39,732 bases of DNA, taken from the NCBI GenBank assembly GCA_001777515.1, contig MFEF01000004.1, positions 1-39,732 of the forward strand, read 5' to 3'. Shown one piece after another: positions 17,031 to 24,715 of the stretch. The notes beneath the pieces are model-generated. The model did no database searches, had not been told where the DNA came from, and was given only the letters and a program-made list of their open reading frames with translations. How positions within the stretch are numbered: the stretch's first letter is position 1; every line of letters starts with the position of its first letter. The position numbers and the translations under genes are program-made. This DNA comes from Candidatus Doudnabacteria bacterium RIFCSPHIGHO2_01_48_18. Its GTDB lineage: Bacteria > Patescibacteriota > Doudnabacteria > UBA920 > 2-01-FULL-46-14.

Positions 17031-17944
17031 CAGATTCGCAGATACCTGCGGACTACGATCATGGATGAAAGCACTCCGAGTATCATGCCAGTAACCAGCA
17101 GCAGCGCGAACAGCAGGGCAAAATTTAAACCAAGGTAATCAAATCTCGCTATATCGAGCTCCAGGAAACCGGTGATCTTTGGCGTGGCAAGATATAGCAC
17201 TGGATAAAGCACGACCGCTGTAACAATAGCGCCGGCAAGCCCATATAGTATTCCTTCAACAATAAACGGGCCGCGGATATACCAGTTACTTGCTCCCACG
17301 AGCCTCATGATTTCTATTTCTTCCCTGCGGTTATAGATAGTGAGTCGGATCGTGTTAAACATGACAATGACGGTAATCGCGCTAAAGATCAGGGTCATGG
17401 CCAACCCCAGGTTTTCCACGCCGCCCGTGATGCGGTCAAGCCGCTCTACGATATCGCGTTTGTCCGTGATTTTTTTCACGTAAGGCGTGAGCTTCTCATC
17501 TTCAAACATATTGATAATCTGCGGGTAATCTTCCAGACTGTTGACCCGGATAGCCAGCGAGGCTGGAAATGGGTTTTCCGCGTCTGTGAACTGTTCGACG
17601 GACTCGATGAGGAGCGGTTCGTCCTGGTGGAGTTCTTTGAATTTTTCCCGGGCATCAACCGAAGGAATGAACGTGACTCCCCTTACTTGAGGAAGGAGAG
17701 CGACCTGCTTCTCTATCTGTTTGATCACCGGTTCGGTCGCGTCAAGCTTAAAATAGACGCTGATATCCACCTTTTGCTGAATCGTCTCAAGCGAGATCGC
17801 GGTCAGGGTATTTAAAATGAGGAGGCTGGCGATAATAAACAGGGTAATAACCATGACCGATGTTGCCGCGAGCGACAGCCAGAAATTTCGCGAATAGTTC
17901 AGCGCTCCGTTTTTGAATATGCGGTAAAAAGTGATTCGGTTCAC
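17030..17944 (-). CDS. ftsX: Cell division protein FtsX
   Basis: 304 residues from a GTG start. FtsX is the membrane partner of the ATPase FtsE and activates septal peptidoglycan hydrolases from outside the membrane. Seen: a first membrane helix (FWLSLAATSVMVITLFIIASLL), an extracytoplasmic domain (ISVYFKLDATEPVIKQIEKQ...), and three C-terminal helices with the FtsX/MacB motif YNRREEIEIMRLVGAS. GTG 17942-17944 was chosen because it gives the usual N-terminus (RITFYRIFKNGALNYSRNFW) and a GGAG lies 11 nt upstream; the longer frame to 18040 would overlap ftsE by 41 nt with a non-family extension. This leaves 55 nt between ftsE and ftsX, where they normally abut. Confidence 0.93.
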   Translation of the reverse strand: MNRITFYRIFKNGALNYSRNFWLSLAATSVMVITLFIIASLLILNTLTAISLETIQQKVDISVYFKLDATEPVIKQIEKQVALLPQVRGVTFIPSVDAREKFKELHQDEPLLIESVEQFTDAENPFPASLAIRVNSLEDYPQIINMFEDEKLTPYVKKITDKRDIVERLDRITGGVENLGLAMTLIFSAITVIVMFNTIRLTIYNRREEIEIMRLVGASNWYIRGPFIVEGILYGLAGAIVTAVVLYPVLYLATPKITGFLELDIARFDYLGLNFALLFALLLVTGMILGVLSSMIVVRRYLRI

Positions 17945-17999
17945 CCTGTTAGAAACTCCATAAATTAATATTATGACGGTTAACCATATAGCAAGGTAT

Positions 18000-18692
18000 T
18001 CACGTGGACGCCTCCAGCCGATATTTGCCCTGAGCCACATCAGAAACCAGCTTGCCCGACTCGAGCACTACCACGCGCTTTTTGATCTTATCCACGAGCT
18101 CTCTGGCGTGGGTGGCTAAAATGATTGTTGTGCCCATTTCATTAATCTTGCGAAGCAGGGTCAGAATTTCCAGGGCATTGACCTCATCAAGGTTACCGGT
18201 TGGTTCGTCTGCCAAAAGCAGCAGTGGTCTGTGAGCGAGCGCTCGGGCAATGGCTACGCGTTGCTTTTCTCCGCCGGAAAGCTGGTCAGGAAACGCTCCT
18301 GCTTTGTTTTCGAGGCCCACAAGGCCCAGGAACTGCGGGACTTCTACCTCAATCTGCGGTCGCGGCATACCATCAACCTCCATAGCGTAGGATACGTTTT
18401 CAAAAGCGGTCCTTGTCGGCAAAAGTTTCATGTCCTGAAACACCACGCCAATCTTGCGGCGCAGATATGGAATATCTTTTGGCGCGATCCGGGAAATGTC
18501 TATGTCCTCGATAAAAATGGTACCCAGGGACGGAGTATCTTCTCGGATGATTAGCTTTAACAGAGTGGATTTGCCAGCGCCGCTCTTGCCGACAATGGAA
18601 ATAAAATCCCCAGGGAGAATTTCAAAATCCAAGTCATCCAGCGCTTTCGTGCCGTTGTCATATATTTTTGAAACGTGATCGAATTTGATCAT
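18000..18692 (-). CDS. ftsE: Cell division ATP-binding protein FtsE
   Basis: 230-residue ABC ATPase. Walker A GKSGAGKSTLLKLI, Q-loop VFQDMKLLP, ABC signature LSGGEKQRVAIARAL, Walker B LLLLADEPTGNLD and the switch His in ILATHARE are all intact. It binds FtsX at the membrane and powers the control of septal wall hydrolases. It begins 8 nt after the prfB stop, the prfB-ftsE-ftsX order being common in bacteria, so it probably shares the mRNA with the upstream folate/thymidylate genes. Confidence 0.97.
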   Translation of the reverse strand: MIKFDHVSKIYDNGTKALDDLDFEILPGDFISIVGKSGAGKSTLLKLIIREDTPSLGTIFIEDIDISRIAPKDIPYLRRKIGVVFQDMKLLPTRTAFENVSYAMEVDGMPRPQIEVEVPQFLGLVGLENKAGAFPDQLSGGEKQRVAIARALAHRPLLLLADEPTGNLDEVNALEILTLLRKINEMGTTIILATHARELVDKIKKRVVVLESGKLVSDVAQGKYRLEAST

Positions 18693-18700
18693 CTTGAATA

Positions 18701-19781
18701 TTATTTACTGCTTTCCAAATATTTTTCAACAAAATTTTCGAGGTGGCCGTCCAATATCTCATCAATGTTGCTGGTTTCGAGTCCGGTGCGGTGATCTTTG
18801 ACGAGTTGATACGGATGCATGGTGTAGCTTCGGATCTGATTGCCCCACTCCGCGCTTTTGTACTCTCCTCGAAGTTCCAGTTTTTTTTCGATCTGCTTTT
18901 CTTCGTCGAGCTTTTTGAGCTTGGCTGTGAGGATTTTCATGGCCTGTTCTTTGTTCTGGGTCTGGCTGCGCTCGTTTTGGATGGAGACTGTTATGCCGGT
19001 AGGGATATGCGTGAGGCGGATCGCTGAATACGTAGTGTTCACTGACTGTCCGCCGTGCCCGGACGCGGTCTTGGCTTCGACTTTTAGTTCCTTGGGATCA
19101 AGCTTCAGCTCTTCCTGGGTTTCCAATACAGGCAAAACCTCGACAAGCGCAAACGATGTCTCTCTGGTGTGAGCTGGGTTGAACGGCGAAAGCCTGATCA
19201 AACGGTGCACACCAGCCTCGCTTTTGAGATATCCGTATGCATAGCTGCCGCGAACCTCAAACATGGCGCTCTTGATGCCGCCTTCAGGGTTGCGATTGTT
19301 GTCGATAAGCATTGTTTTGAAACCTTTCTTCTCAGTAAATCTCAAATACATTCGCAGTAAAATTTCTGCCCAATCCTGGGCGTCGAGCCCGCCCGCGCCA
19401 GAGTGTATCGAAACTATGGCATCATGGTCATCGTATTTATCGCTGAAAAAGGTGCTTATGCGCGTTTCCTCATATCTGCGTTTCAGATCACTGTAGAGTT
19501 TCTCCAGCTCTTTTTCATCCTCTCCCAATTTAGCGAGCTCTGAAAGCTCCGAGATATCTTTTTCGAGCGTCTCCCAAAATTCAACTTGATTTTTGAGCCC
19601 AGCCAGCTTCTTGCTTGTTTCCTGCGCTTTTCGGTTATCGTTCCAAAAACCGCTCTGAGTTGTTTGTTCTTCCAATTCTAGGATTTTCTGTTTCTTTTGG
19701 GACAGCTCAAAGATGCCCCCGTAGGTCTTCTATCGAAGACCTTAGCTCTGCGATGCGGCTCGATAAGGTCGTGTCATTCAT
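18701..19781 (-). CDS. prfB: Peptide chain release factor 2, expressed by programmed +1 frameshift
   Basis: RF2 releases finished proteins at UGA and UAA. The product is about 359 residues: 24 codons in the first frame (MNDTTLSSRIAELRSSIEDL...) end at an in-frame TGA (19707-19709), and the remaining 335 codons lie in the +1 frame. Domain marks: the codon-recognition tripeptide SPF (in RLIRLSPFNPAHTRETSFA), and the catalytic GGQ in TASGHGGQSVNTTYSAIRLTH. The shift site is canonical, so this is autoregulation by RF2 level and not a broken gene. ATG 19779-19781 is preferred; ATG 19788-19790 is an in-frame alternative three codons earlier. It follows folA by about 10 nt and precedes ftsE. Confidence 0.95.
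19706..19720 (-). promoter_or_regulatory. prfB +1 programmed frameshift signal
   Basis: Minus strand: GGGGG (19716-19720), CAT, CTT, TGA, G. The Shine-Dalgarno-like G-run three bases before CTT and the slippery CTT-TGA pair copy the classic RF2 site. Reading shifts from CTT into GAG, giving ...GHL-ELSQKK.... Confidence 0.95.
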
Positions 19782-19791
19782 ATTAACCATT

Positions 19792-20271
19792 TTATCGAAT
19801 TTTCTCGTATTTGGCAAAGGTGAAGCCTTCGTGAGGTTCTTCCTCTACCTTGTTCCAAATTGCAGAATCAATCAGAGGGAAAAATACGTCGCCACCTGAA
19901 TCCATCTCAACGTGAGTGATATAAAGCGCATTAGCTTGATCAATGGTCTGCGCAAAAATTTGTCCGCCGCCGATAACGAAGATGTCATCAGATTTTAATT
20001 CCGCAAGTGCCGAGCCCAAGTCATTAAAGACCAATACACCCCCCGGTACTTTGCAATCCTTGTTGGAAGTAATAACTACATTTTTTCGTTTTGGCAGCGG
20101 CTTGCCATTGCGCGACATGATCGATTCAAAAGTCTTACGGCCCATGAGCACTGTCTTGCCTGTAGTCAATGCTTTAAAACGCTTAAGATCTTCCGGGAGA
20201 TACCACGGAAGATCATTTTCCTTTCCTATCACGAAATTTTTGTCTACAGCAGCGATAAGTATTATTGGCAT
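19792..20271 (-). CDS. folA: Dihydrofolate reductase
   Basis: 159 residues. Reduces dihydrofolate to tetrahydrofolate with NADPH. N-terminal MPIILIAAVDKNFVIGKENDLPWYLPEDLKRFK has the folate-binding W and catalytic acidic residue (LPEDLKRF), then KTVLMGRKTFESI (NADPH binding), and FVIGGGQIFAQTID with the Gly-Gly turn. It lies 44 nt after thyA, whose product converts methylene-tetrahydrofolate to dihydrofolate, so the pair closes the thymidylate cycle. Stop and prfB start are almost contiguous. Confidence 0.97.
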   Translation of the reverse strand: MPIILIAAVDKNFVIGKENDLPWYLPEDLKRFKALTTGKTVLMGRKTFESIMSRNGKPLPKRKNVVITSNKDCKVPGGVLVFNDLGSALAELKSDDIFVIGGGQIFAQTIDQANALYITHVEMDSGGDVFFPLIDSAIWNKVEEEPHEGFTFAKYEKIR

Positions 20272-20315
20272 ATTGCTACAAAAACGACGATCGTTGCATT
20301 TGTGGCAATCGGCTC

Positions 20316-21110
20316 CTAAACTGCGATCGGAGCCTTGATTGCTGGATGCGGATCATAATTTTCCAGGGTAAAATCTTCGTGTTTGAAACCGAAGAGCGAT
20401 TTTATTTCGGGATTTAATTTCATTGTCGGCAGCGCGCGCGGGGATCGACTCAACTGTTCCCTTACCTGCTCAAAATGATTCGCATAAATATGGGTATCGC
20501 CAAGCGTATGCACAAAGGTGCCGGGCTGAAGTCCCGTGACCTGCGCCATCATCATCGTCAGGAGCGCGTATGAGGCAATGTTGAATGGCACGCCCAGGAA
20601 TACGTCAGCGGAGCGCTGATAAAGCTGGCAGGACAGCTTGCCGTCCGCTATGTAAAACTGAAACAGGCAATGGCAGGGGGGAAGAGCCATTTTGGGTATC
20701 TCAGCGACATTCCAGGCTGAAAGAATGATCCTGCGCGATTTTGGATCGTTTTGAATCAAATCCAGGATCTGCTGTATCTGGTCAATCTCTTTGCCGTCCG
20801 CAGTTTTCCACCGCCGCCATTGCGCGCCATAGACAGGACCAAGCTCGCCATTTTTGTCCGCCCACTCATCCCAGATTTTTACGCCATTCTCTTGCAGATA
20901 TTTAATGTTCGTGTCGCCCTTGAGGAACCACAACAATTCGTGAATGATGGATTTGAAATGCAGTTTTTTGGTGGTGAGCGCGGGAAACCCTTCAGACAAA
21001 TCAAAGCGCATCTGGTGGCCAAAGATGCTCCTCGTGCCAGTGCCGGTCCGGTCAGGGCGATCGGTCCCCTCTTCCATTATTTTTTTGAGCAGATCTAAGT
21101 ATTGTTGCAT
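20316..21110 (-). CDS. thyA: Thymidylate synthase (ThyA type)
   Basis: 264 residues, the length of E. coli ThyA. Methylates dUMP to dTMP using methylene-tetrahydrofolate. Seen: [46 protein letters not shown], the nucleophile in [32 protein letters not shown] and [16 protein letters not shown]; the C-terminus KAPIAV carries the closing Ala-Val tail. No substitutions in key positions are obvious. The region upstream (21111-21237) holds a palindromic element and possibly a weak promoter (TATACC near 21160), so thyA may be separately transcribed from the dcd-dut-tmk genes. Confidence 0.98.
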   Translation of the reverse strand: MQQYLDLLKKIMEEGTDRPDRTGTGTRSIFGHQMRFDLSEGFPALTTKKLHFKSIIHELLWFLKGDTNIKYLQENGVKIWDEWADKNGELGPVYGAQWRRWKTADGKEIDQIQQILDLIQNDPKSRRIILSAWNVAEIPKMALPPCHCLFQFYIADGKLSCQLYQRSADVFLGVPFNIASYALLTMMMAQVTGLQPGTFVHTLGDTHIYANHFEQVREQLSRSPRALPTMKLNPEIKSLFGFKHEDFTLENYDPHPAIKAPIAV

Positions 21111-21177
21111 CGTCGCAATCGGTATTACCTTCGCCGCCTGCTCCGCAGACCTGCTACGGTATACTTATTGCTCCTCT

Positions 21178-21235
21178 TTCCAAAAGCGCGTGCTCCCCGT
21201 TCGACAAGCTCAGGGTGCGCTACTCGTTTTTGGAA
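21178..21235. repeat. 58-bp palindromic repeat element
   Basis: TTCCAAAA (21178-21185) and TTTTGGAA (21228-21235) are perfect outer arms; the imperfect inner arms surround TTCGACAAGCTCAGGG (21200-21215). That core resembles a palindromic repeat seen in many unrelated bacterial genomes (from memory). It sits between the tmk-like stop and thyA. No other copy is visible in this window. Confidence 0.65.
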
Positions 21236-21237
21236 TC

Positions 21238-21825
21238 TTAATGTAAAATCTTAATCACCTCTTGCCAGATATCTTCGGCGACTTTTTCTTTATCTTGATT
21301 GGCATCCACGATTTTCCAGCCGAATTCGGCGGCAAGCTCCTTGTGGATTGCATCAACTTTATTTATAAACCCTGCATCTGTTTCGTGCAAATGGTCTTTT
21401 TCTATGCTTGATTCAAAGCGCTTGCCGCCAAGCAAAATGGCAATGTCCTCGAAATTAAATTTCCTGTTAATCTCCAGCAAAAAATCCTTATCCACGCCCC
21501 CGCCAATGCCCCAGGCCACTCCCGTACCCCAATAATCTTCCGCTACCACGTCGCGACCTGATTCGAGGTCCATCTTCAGGGTAGGTTCATACTGCTCCCT
21601 GTTCTTCGCATAAAGGATTTGCGCGTCTTTGGCTGTGAGCTTGTCAGGGTTGCCGCCTCGTAAATAACTGTTCAGGGCTGGACCGGTTGGCTCGAGATCA
21701 TAGATCGGATATTTGAGATATTTTGCTTTTCTGCCAGCCGAGTTCAGCCTTTCGACAAGGATCCTGGCCTGGGTGCTTTTGCCAAGGTTATTGATTCCAT
21801 AAAGAACTATCAGCTTGCCGGTCAT
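21238..21825 (-). CDS. Thymidylate kinase-like P-loop kinase
   Basis: 195 residues. Predicted to phosphorylate dTMP to dTDP. The P-loop is GINNLGKST (family GxDGxGKST; here the Asp is Asn-Asn), followed by YLKYPIYDLEPTGPALNSYLRG, matching the F-P-x-Y-x-x-P-x-G block of dTMP kinases. The usual catalytic DR(Y/H) is replaced by AEDYWGTGVAWG and the C-terminus is unlike E. coli Tmk, so this is a divergent member; a related nucleoside kinase cannot be excluded. Context (dcd, dut upstream; thyA, folA downstream) strongly supports dTMP kinase. It overlaps the upstream membrane-protein gene by 4 nt (ATGA). Confidence 0.78.
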   Translation of the reverse strand: MTGKLIVLYGINNLGKSTQARILVERLNSAGRKAKYLKYPIYDLEPTGPALNSYLRGGNPDKLTAKDAQILYAKNREQYEPTLKMDLESGRDVVAEDYWGTGVAWGIGGGVDKDFLLEINRKFNFEDIAILLGGKRFESSIEKDHLHETDAGFINKVDAIHKELAAEFGWKIVDANQDKEKVAEDIWQEVIKILH

Positions 21826-22118
21826 TTTACCAGGGCGCTAACTATTACGAGCACAACAAACGGGAGGGGCAGTACGCAAACCCCAAATAAAGACCAGTGC
21901 TTGCCGTCCATGTCTTTGGCATGCGCGACAATGCTAAGGATAAGACTGAACGCCATGCTAAAAAAACCAATCACTACTGCGGCTATGACCCAGCCAGCGC
22001 TCCTGATCGCGGGAATAAAAACAAAAAAGATCGCCAGCGCAGAAGGAAAGAGTCCTGCCATAAATCCCACGATTCCCCAGTTTATTTTTTTGCTGCTTTC
22101 GTGACGCTGCTCTGACAT
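21822..22118 (-). CDS. Small three-helix membrane protein of unknown function
   Basis: 98 residues from ATG 22116-22118, placed 1 nt after the dut stop; an in-frame start at 22142 would run back into dut and is not preferred. Three hydrophobic helices are visible: GIVGFMAGLFPSALAIFFVF, AGWVIAAVVIGFFSMAFSLI and WSLFGVCVLPLPFVVLVIVS, with a hydrophilic first 18 residues. No motif is recognised. It is tightly packed between dut and the tmk-like gene, with a 4-nt overlap to the latter, so it is surely co-translated, but nothing shows a role in nucleotide metabolism. Confidence 0.7.
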   Translation of the reverse strand: MSEQRHESSKKINWGIVGFMAGLFPSALAIFFVFIPAIRSAGWVIAAVVIGFFSMAFSLILSIVAHAKDMDGKHWSLFGVCVLPLPFVVLVIVSALVK

Positions 22119-22119
22119 G

Positions 22120-22554
22120 CTAATTTGCGCCCGTGCTACCAAAGCCTCCTCGGGAATCCACCCTTACCTCATCAACCTCTTCCCAATCAGCCTGGTTAAC
22201 TGGAATAAATAACCCCTGCGCAATTCGTTCGCCCTTTTCCACGGTAACTGACTCCACACCCGGATTCCACAAGATGAGTCCAATCTCATCCTCTGGCCCC
22301 GAAAAGTCCCGATCAATTACCCCCATTGCGTTCGCGAGCATAAGTCCTTTTTTGAGAAATAGGCTGGAACGAGCTAACACGGCGAGAAAATAACCGCGGG
22401 GGGCTTCGATGATGTTGTTGGAGGAAATAATTTTTACTTCCTTTGGCCCGATAGTCACCGATTCTCTGCAAAAAAAATCGAAACCGGCAGATTCTTTGGT
22501 TTTGTAACCAGGCAGTGCGACCGCTTTATCGATTCGCTTGATCTTAACCTTCAT
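22120..22554 (-). CDS. dut: dUTP diphosphatase (trimeric dUTPase)
   Basis: 144 residues. Hydrolyses dUTP to dUMP and pyrophosphate, keeping uracil out of DNA and feeding thyA. The five motifs are in order: ESAGFDFFC (I), ARSSLFLKKGL (II), ANAMGVIDRDFSG (III), VEKGERIAQGL (IV) and RGGFGSTG (V). Motif I has F where most have L or A, a minor change. It starts within the last codons of dcd (11-nt overlap), so both uracil-handling enzymes are coupled. Confidence 0.95.
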   Translation of the reverse strand: MKVKIKRIDKAVALPGYKTKESAGFDFFCRESVTIGPKEVKIISSNNIIEAPRGYFLAVLARSSLFLKKGLMLANAMGVIDRDFSGPEDEIGLILWNPGVESVTVEKGERIAQGLFIPVNQADWEEVDEVRVDSRGGFGSTGAN

Positions 22555-23122
22555 TGTTATCTGAAGTTATTTTACTCCCCACTGGGTCGTGCTGGAATTT
22601 ATATTTGGAGCTTTCACGTTTAGTATAGGGTTGCGCCGTCTCTGAGGACAGCTCTTCGAACAACAGCTGGCAGACGCGCATCTCCGGATAAACGCGGACC
22701 GGGACGAGGCCAATGTTGCTGATCTCCAGGACGAGATTGCCTTTCCAGCCTGGGTCGAATTTACCTGCAGTAGAGTGAATGACAATCCCCAATCTTCCCA
22801 AACTGGAACGACCCTCGAGTCTGCCTGCGAGGTTGTTTGGAATCTCTACGGATTCGAGGGTAGTTGCCAGCATGAATTCGCCGGGGTGGATAGTGAAAGG
22901 CTCGTGGTTTTGCTTGTTGATGAGACTCGTGAGATTCTGAAACGTGTCTGGCTGCTGAACGTCGATGTACGGCTGTTCTGTGCGCTTAAAAACCATGAAC
23001 TGATGACCGAGCCGCAAATCTATAGACATGGGGCCCAAGGCAACATTCAAATCAGGCATAGGGCTGATCTTGATCTCGCCGCTTTCAAACTTGGTTTTGA
23101 TATCTTTGTCCGAGAGAATCAT
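22544..23122 (-). CDS. dcd: dCTP deaminase, possibly bifunctional deaminase/dUTPase
   Basis: 192 residues of the dUTPase-like fold. Converts dCTP to dUTP, or directly to dUMP in bifunctional members. Key block: LEGRSSLGRLGIVIHSTAGKFDPGWKG with the catalytic Glu in NLVLEISNIG and late GSKIT region. The stretch HSTAG resembles the bifunctional mycobacterial/archaeal enzymes, whereas mono-functional enterobacterial Dcd has H-V-T-A-H here. A dedicated dut lies immediately downstream, overlapping by 11 nt. A promoter with a 17-nt spacer sits upstream. Confidence 0.93.
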   Translation of the reverse strand: MILSDKDIKTKFESGEIKISPMPDLNVALGPMSIDLRLGHQFMVFKRTEQPYIDVQQPDTFQNLTSLINKQNHEPFTIHPGEFMLATTLESVEIPNNLAGRLEGRSSLGRLGIVIHSTAGKFDPGWKGNLVLEISNIGLVPVRVYPEMRVCQLLFEELSSETAQPYTKRESSKYKFQHDPVGSKITSDNNEG

Positions 23123-23160
23123 TAAATAACCCTTAGCTTACTCGCTTTCTAGCTTATTAG

Positions 23161-23189
23161 ATTATAATCTATAAAATCAAACACCTCAA
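23161..23189 (-). promoter_or_regulatory. Promoter of dcd-dut-tmk genes
   Basis: -35 TTGAGG (23184-23189), 17-nt spacer, -10 TATAAT (23161-23166). The -10 is inside the perfect palindrome AGATTATAATCT (23159-23170); the -35 lies in the terminator stem of the upstream operon, so terminator and promoter share DNA. About 38 nt to the dcd ATG. Confidence 0.6.
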
Positions 23190-23206
23190 CCGCGGTTGAG
23201 GTGTTT
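23167..23206 (-). terminator. Terminator after rplA: 28-bp perfect palindrome
   Basis: 23179-23206 is a perfect 28-bp palindrome centred on CG|CG, with stem AAACACCTCAACC and its complement. On the minus strand it is followed by GATTTTATAG. It stands 24 nt past the rplA stop. Confidence 0.8.
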
Positions 23207-23230
23207 CTAAAAAGCTAGTTAGCTGGTAAG

Positions 23231-23908
23231 CTAATTGCCTACCCTGATTCCCGGACCCATTGAGCTTGAAAGCGTAATGGAGGCGACGAACTCTTTTTTA
23301 ACAGACGTGGGTTTAGCGCGGTGAATGGCTTCCTTGAGGGTTTTAAAATTCTCAATCAATTTCTGCTCATCAAACGAAACCTTGCCAATAACCTGATGAA
23401 TATTTCCGGAATCATCGGTTTTAACATCAATCTTTGACCCGGATTTGAGATCTTTTACCATTTGGGAAATATTATCGCCAACTGTACCGGCCTTGGGACT
23501 TGGCATGAGGCCGCGCTGCCCCAGGATCTTGGCAATAGCCGCAAGTGATTTCATCATAGAACCATCCGCGACCGCTATATCAAAATCGGTTTTTTCGGTT
23601 TGCCTGATCTGCTTCACGAGATCTTCGCCGCCCACGACATCCGCCCCCGCAGCTGCGGCTTCTTTTTCCTTCGCCGGACTAACGAACACGGCGACGCGCA
23701 GAGTTTTTCCAATGCCATGCGGCAGAGAAATCTGGCTTCTAAGCTTTTGGTCAGTCTGCTTTGGATCGATATTCAGGCGGAAATGAACCTCAACTGAGGC
23801 ATCAAATTTGACTGTGGATGTCTGCTTAACAAGCCTCACTGCTTCCTCAAGCGAGTAAAGTTTTTCGCGATCAACCAGTTTCAGAGATTCTGCTAACCGT
23901 TTAGACAT
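23231..23908 (-). CDS. rplA: 50S ribosomal protein L1 (uL1)
   Basis: 225 residues from ATG 23906-23908. Forms the L1 stalk that moves E-site tRNA, and in other bacteria represses its own operon. Seen: KFDASVEVHFRLNIDPKQTDQKLRSQISLPHGIGK, GQRGLMPSPKAGTVGDNI (the L1 signature), and the C-terminal FVASITLSSSMGPGIRV. The chosen start overlaps the 118-aa ORF stop by 8 nt and has AAGGA 9 nt upstream; an in-frame ATG 18 nt earlier is possible. L1 is missing from some CPR lineages. Confidence 0.97.
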   Translation of the reverse strand: MSKRLAESLKLVDREKLYSLEEAVRLVKQTSTVKFDASVEVHFRLNIDPKQTDQKLRSQISLPHGIGKTLRVAVFVSPAKEKEAAAAGADVVGGEDLVKQIRQTEKTDFDIAVADGSMMKSLAAIAKILGQRGLMPSPKAGTVGDNISQMVKDLKSGSKIDVKTDDSGNIHQVIGKVSFDEQKLIENFKTLKEAIHRAKPTSVKKEFVASITLSSSMGPGIRVGN

Positions 23909-24257
23909 TTGGTATATCCTTGTCATCTTTCACTTTGCCCCAGTGATAGAACCACACTGGCAAACCTACGAGTATAAATGCCAGGCTGTTCGCAGCCTGG
24001 TTCTGGCGGCGGGCTGAGCGCTCTTCTTTACGCTGCGCGTCGCATTCGTCTTTTGAAAGCTCTCTCGGCGATTCCCCTTCTTTGATAGGCGCTCGGCTGT
24101 ATTCATAACAGGGTCCCGCGTAGAACTGATCATCAGCCTTGGTAAAGACGTAGGTCTTAAGGCCTAGGTTCAAAAGCTGGACAGATCCTATCAGAACCAA
24201 TACTAAACCGATAAGGCTCGTGAGGTACAAATATACGCGGCGCAATGTAATGTTCAT
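23901..24257 (-). CDS. 118-aa two-helix membrane protein inserted between rplK and rplA
   Basis: Not a recognised family. One N-terminal membrane helix (8-32, YLYLTSLIGLVLVLIGSVQL), a charged loop rich in Glu/Arg/Lys with two Cys (CYEYSRAP..., DECDAQRKEERSARRQNQ), and a second helix (SLAFILVGLPVWFYHWG). With the ends inside, the Cys-containing loop would face outward. It starts 17 nt after the rplK stop and overlaps rplA by 8 nt, so it is expressed with two ribosomal proteins whose adjacency is otherwise highly conserved. Function unknown; a small envelope protein using the strong operon for supply is one guess. Confidence 0.75.
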   Translation of the reverse strand: MNITLRRVYLYLTSLIGLVLVLIGSVQLLNLGLKTYVFTKADDQFYAGPCYEYSRAPIKEGESPRELSKDECDAQRKEERSARRQNQAANSLAFILVGLPVWFYHWGKVKDDKDIPNV

Positions 24258-24274
24258 GTTGTTATTATTAAAAT

Positions 24275-24700
24275 TTATTTATCAATTTCAGCGCCCATGG
24301 ATCTGGCGGTCCCGGCTACGATTCGCTCAGCAGCTTCAATGTCATTGGCGTTAAGATCCTGCATTTTGCTTTCCGCGATCTGGCGAAGCTGTGCTTTGGA
24401 GAGCTTGCCAATCTTGTTCTTCAGCGGGTTAGCAGCGCCCTTTTGGACCTTGAGTGCTTTGCGAATCATGTCCGAAACCGGCGGAGTTTTGAATTCCAGC
24501 GCAAAACTGCGGTCCTCAAAAATCGTGATGATAACCGGAATGACAGAATCACCTTTATCCCTGGTGCCGTCATTAAATTTATTGCAGAAATCCATCAGGT
24601 TGATGCCGTGGGGACCAAGCGCGGTTCCGACCGGAGGCGCCGGGTTGGCTTTACCCGCCGGGATTTGGAGCTTTAATGTAGCTTTGATTTTCTTAGCCAT
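24275..24700 (-). CDS. rplK: 50S ribosomal protein L11 (uL11)
   Basis: 141 residues, the standard length. Binds 23S rRNA at the GTPase-associated centre. N-terminal [20 protein letters not shown] with [18 protein letters not shown], and C-terminal rRNA-binding domain ending [18 protein letters not shown] are canonical. It follows nusG by 15 nt in the conserved secE-nusG-rplK order. Confidence 0.98.
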   Translation of the reverse strand: MAKKIKATLKLQIPAGKANPAPPVGTALGPHGINLMDFCNKFNDGTRDKGDSVIPVIITIFEDRSFALEFKTPPVSDMIRKALKVQKGAANPLKNKIGKLSKAQLRQIAESKMQDLNANDIEAAERIVAGTARSMGAEIDK

Positions 24701-24715
24701 AGTTATTTGTCCTTA

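Noticed and set aside
17945-18040. ftsX starting at ATG 18040
   Set aside because: Would overlap ftsE by 41 nt and add 32 residues not seen in FtsX; GTG 17944 gives the family N-terminus.
19675-19781. prfB read as a truncated or frameshifted pseudogene
   Set aside because: The in-frame TGA sits in a textbook RF2 frameshift site with a Shine-Dalgarno-like G-run, and both frames match RF2.
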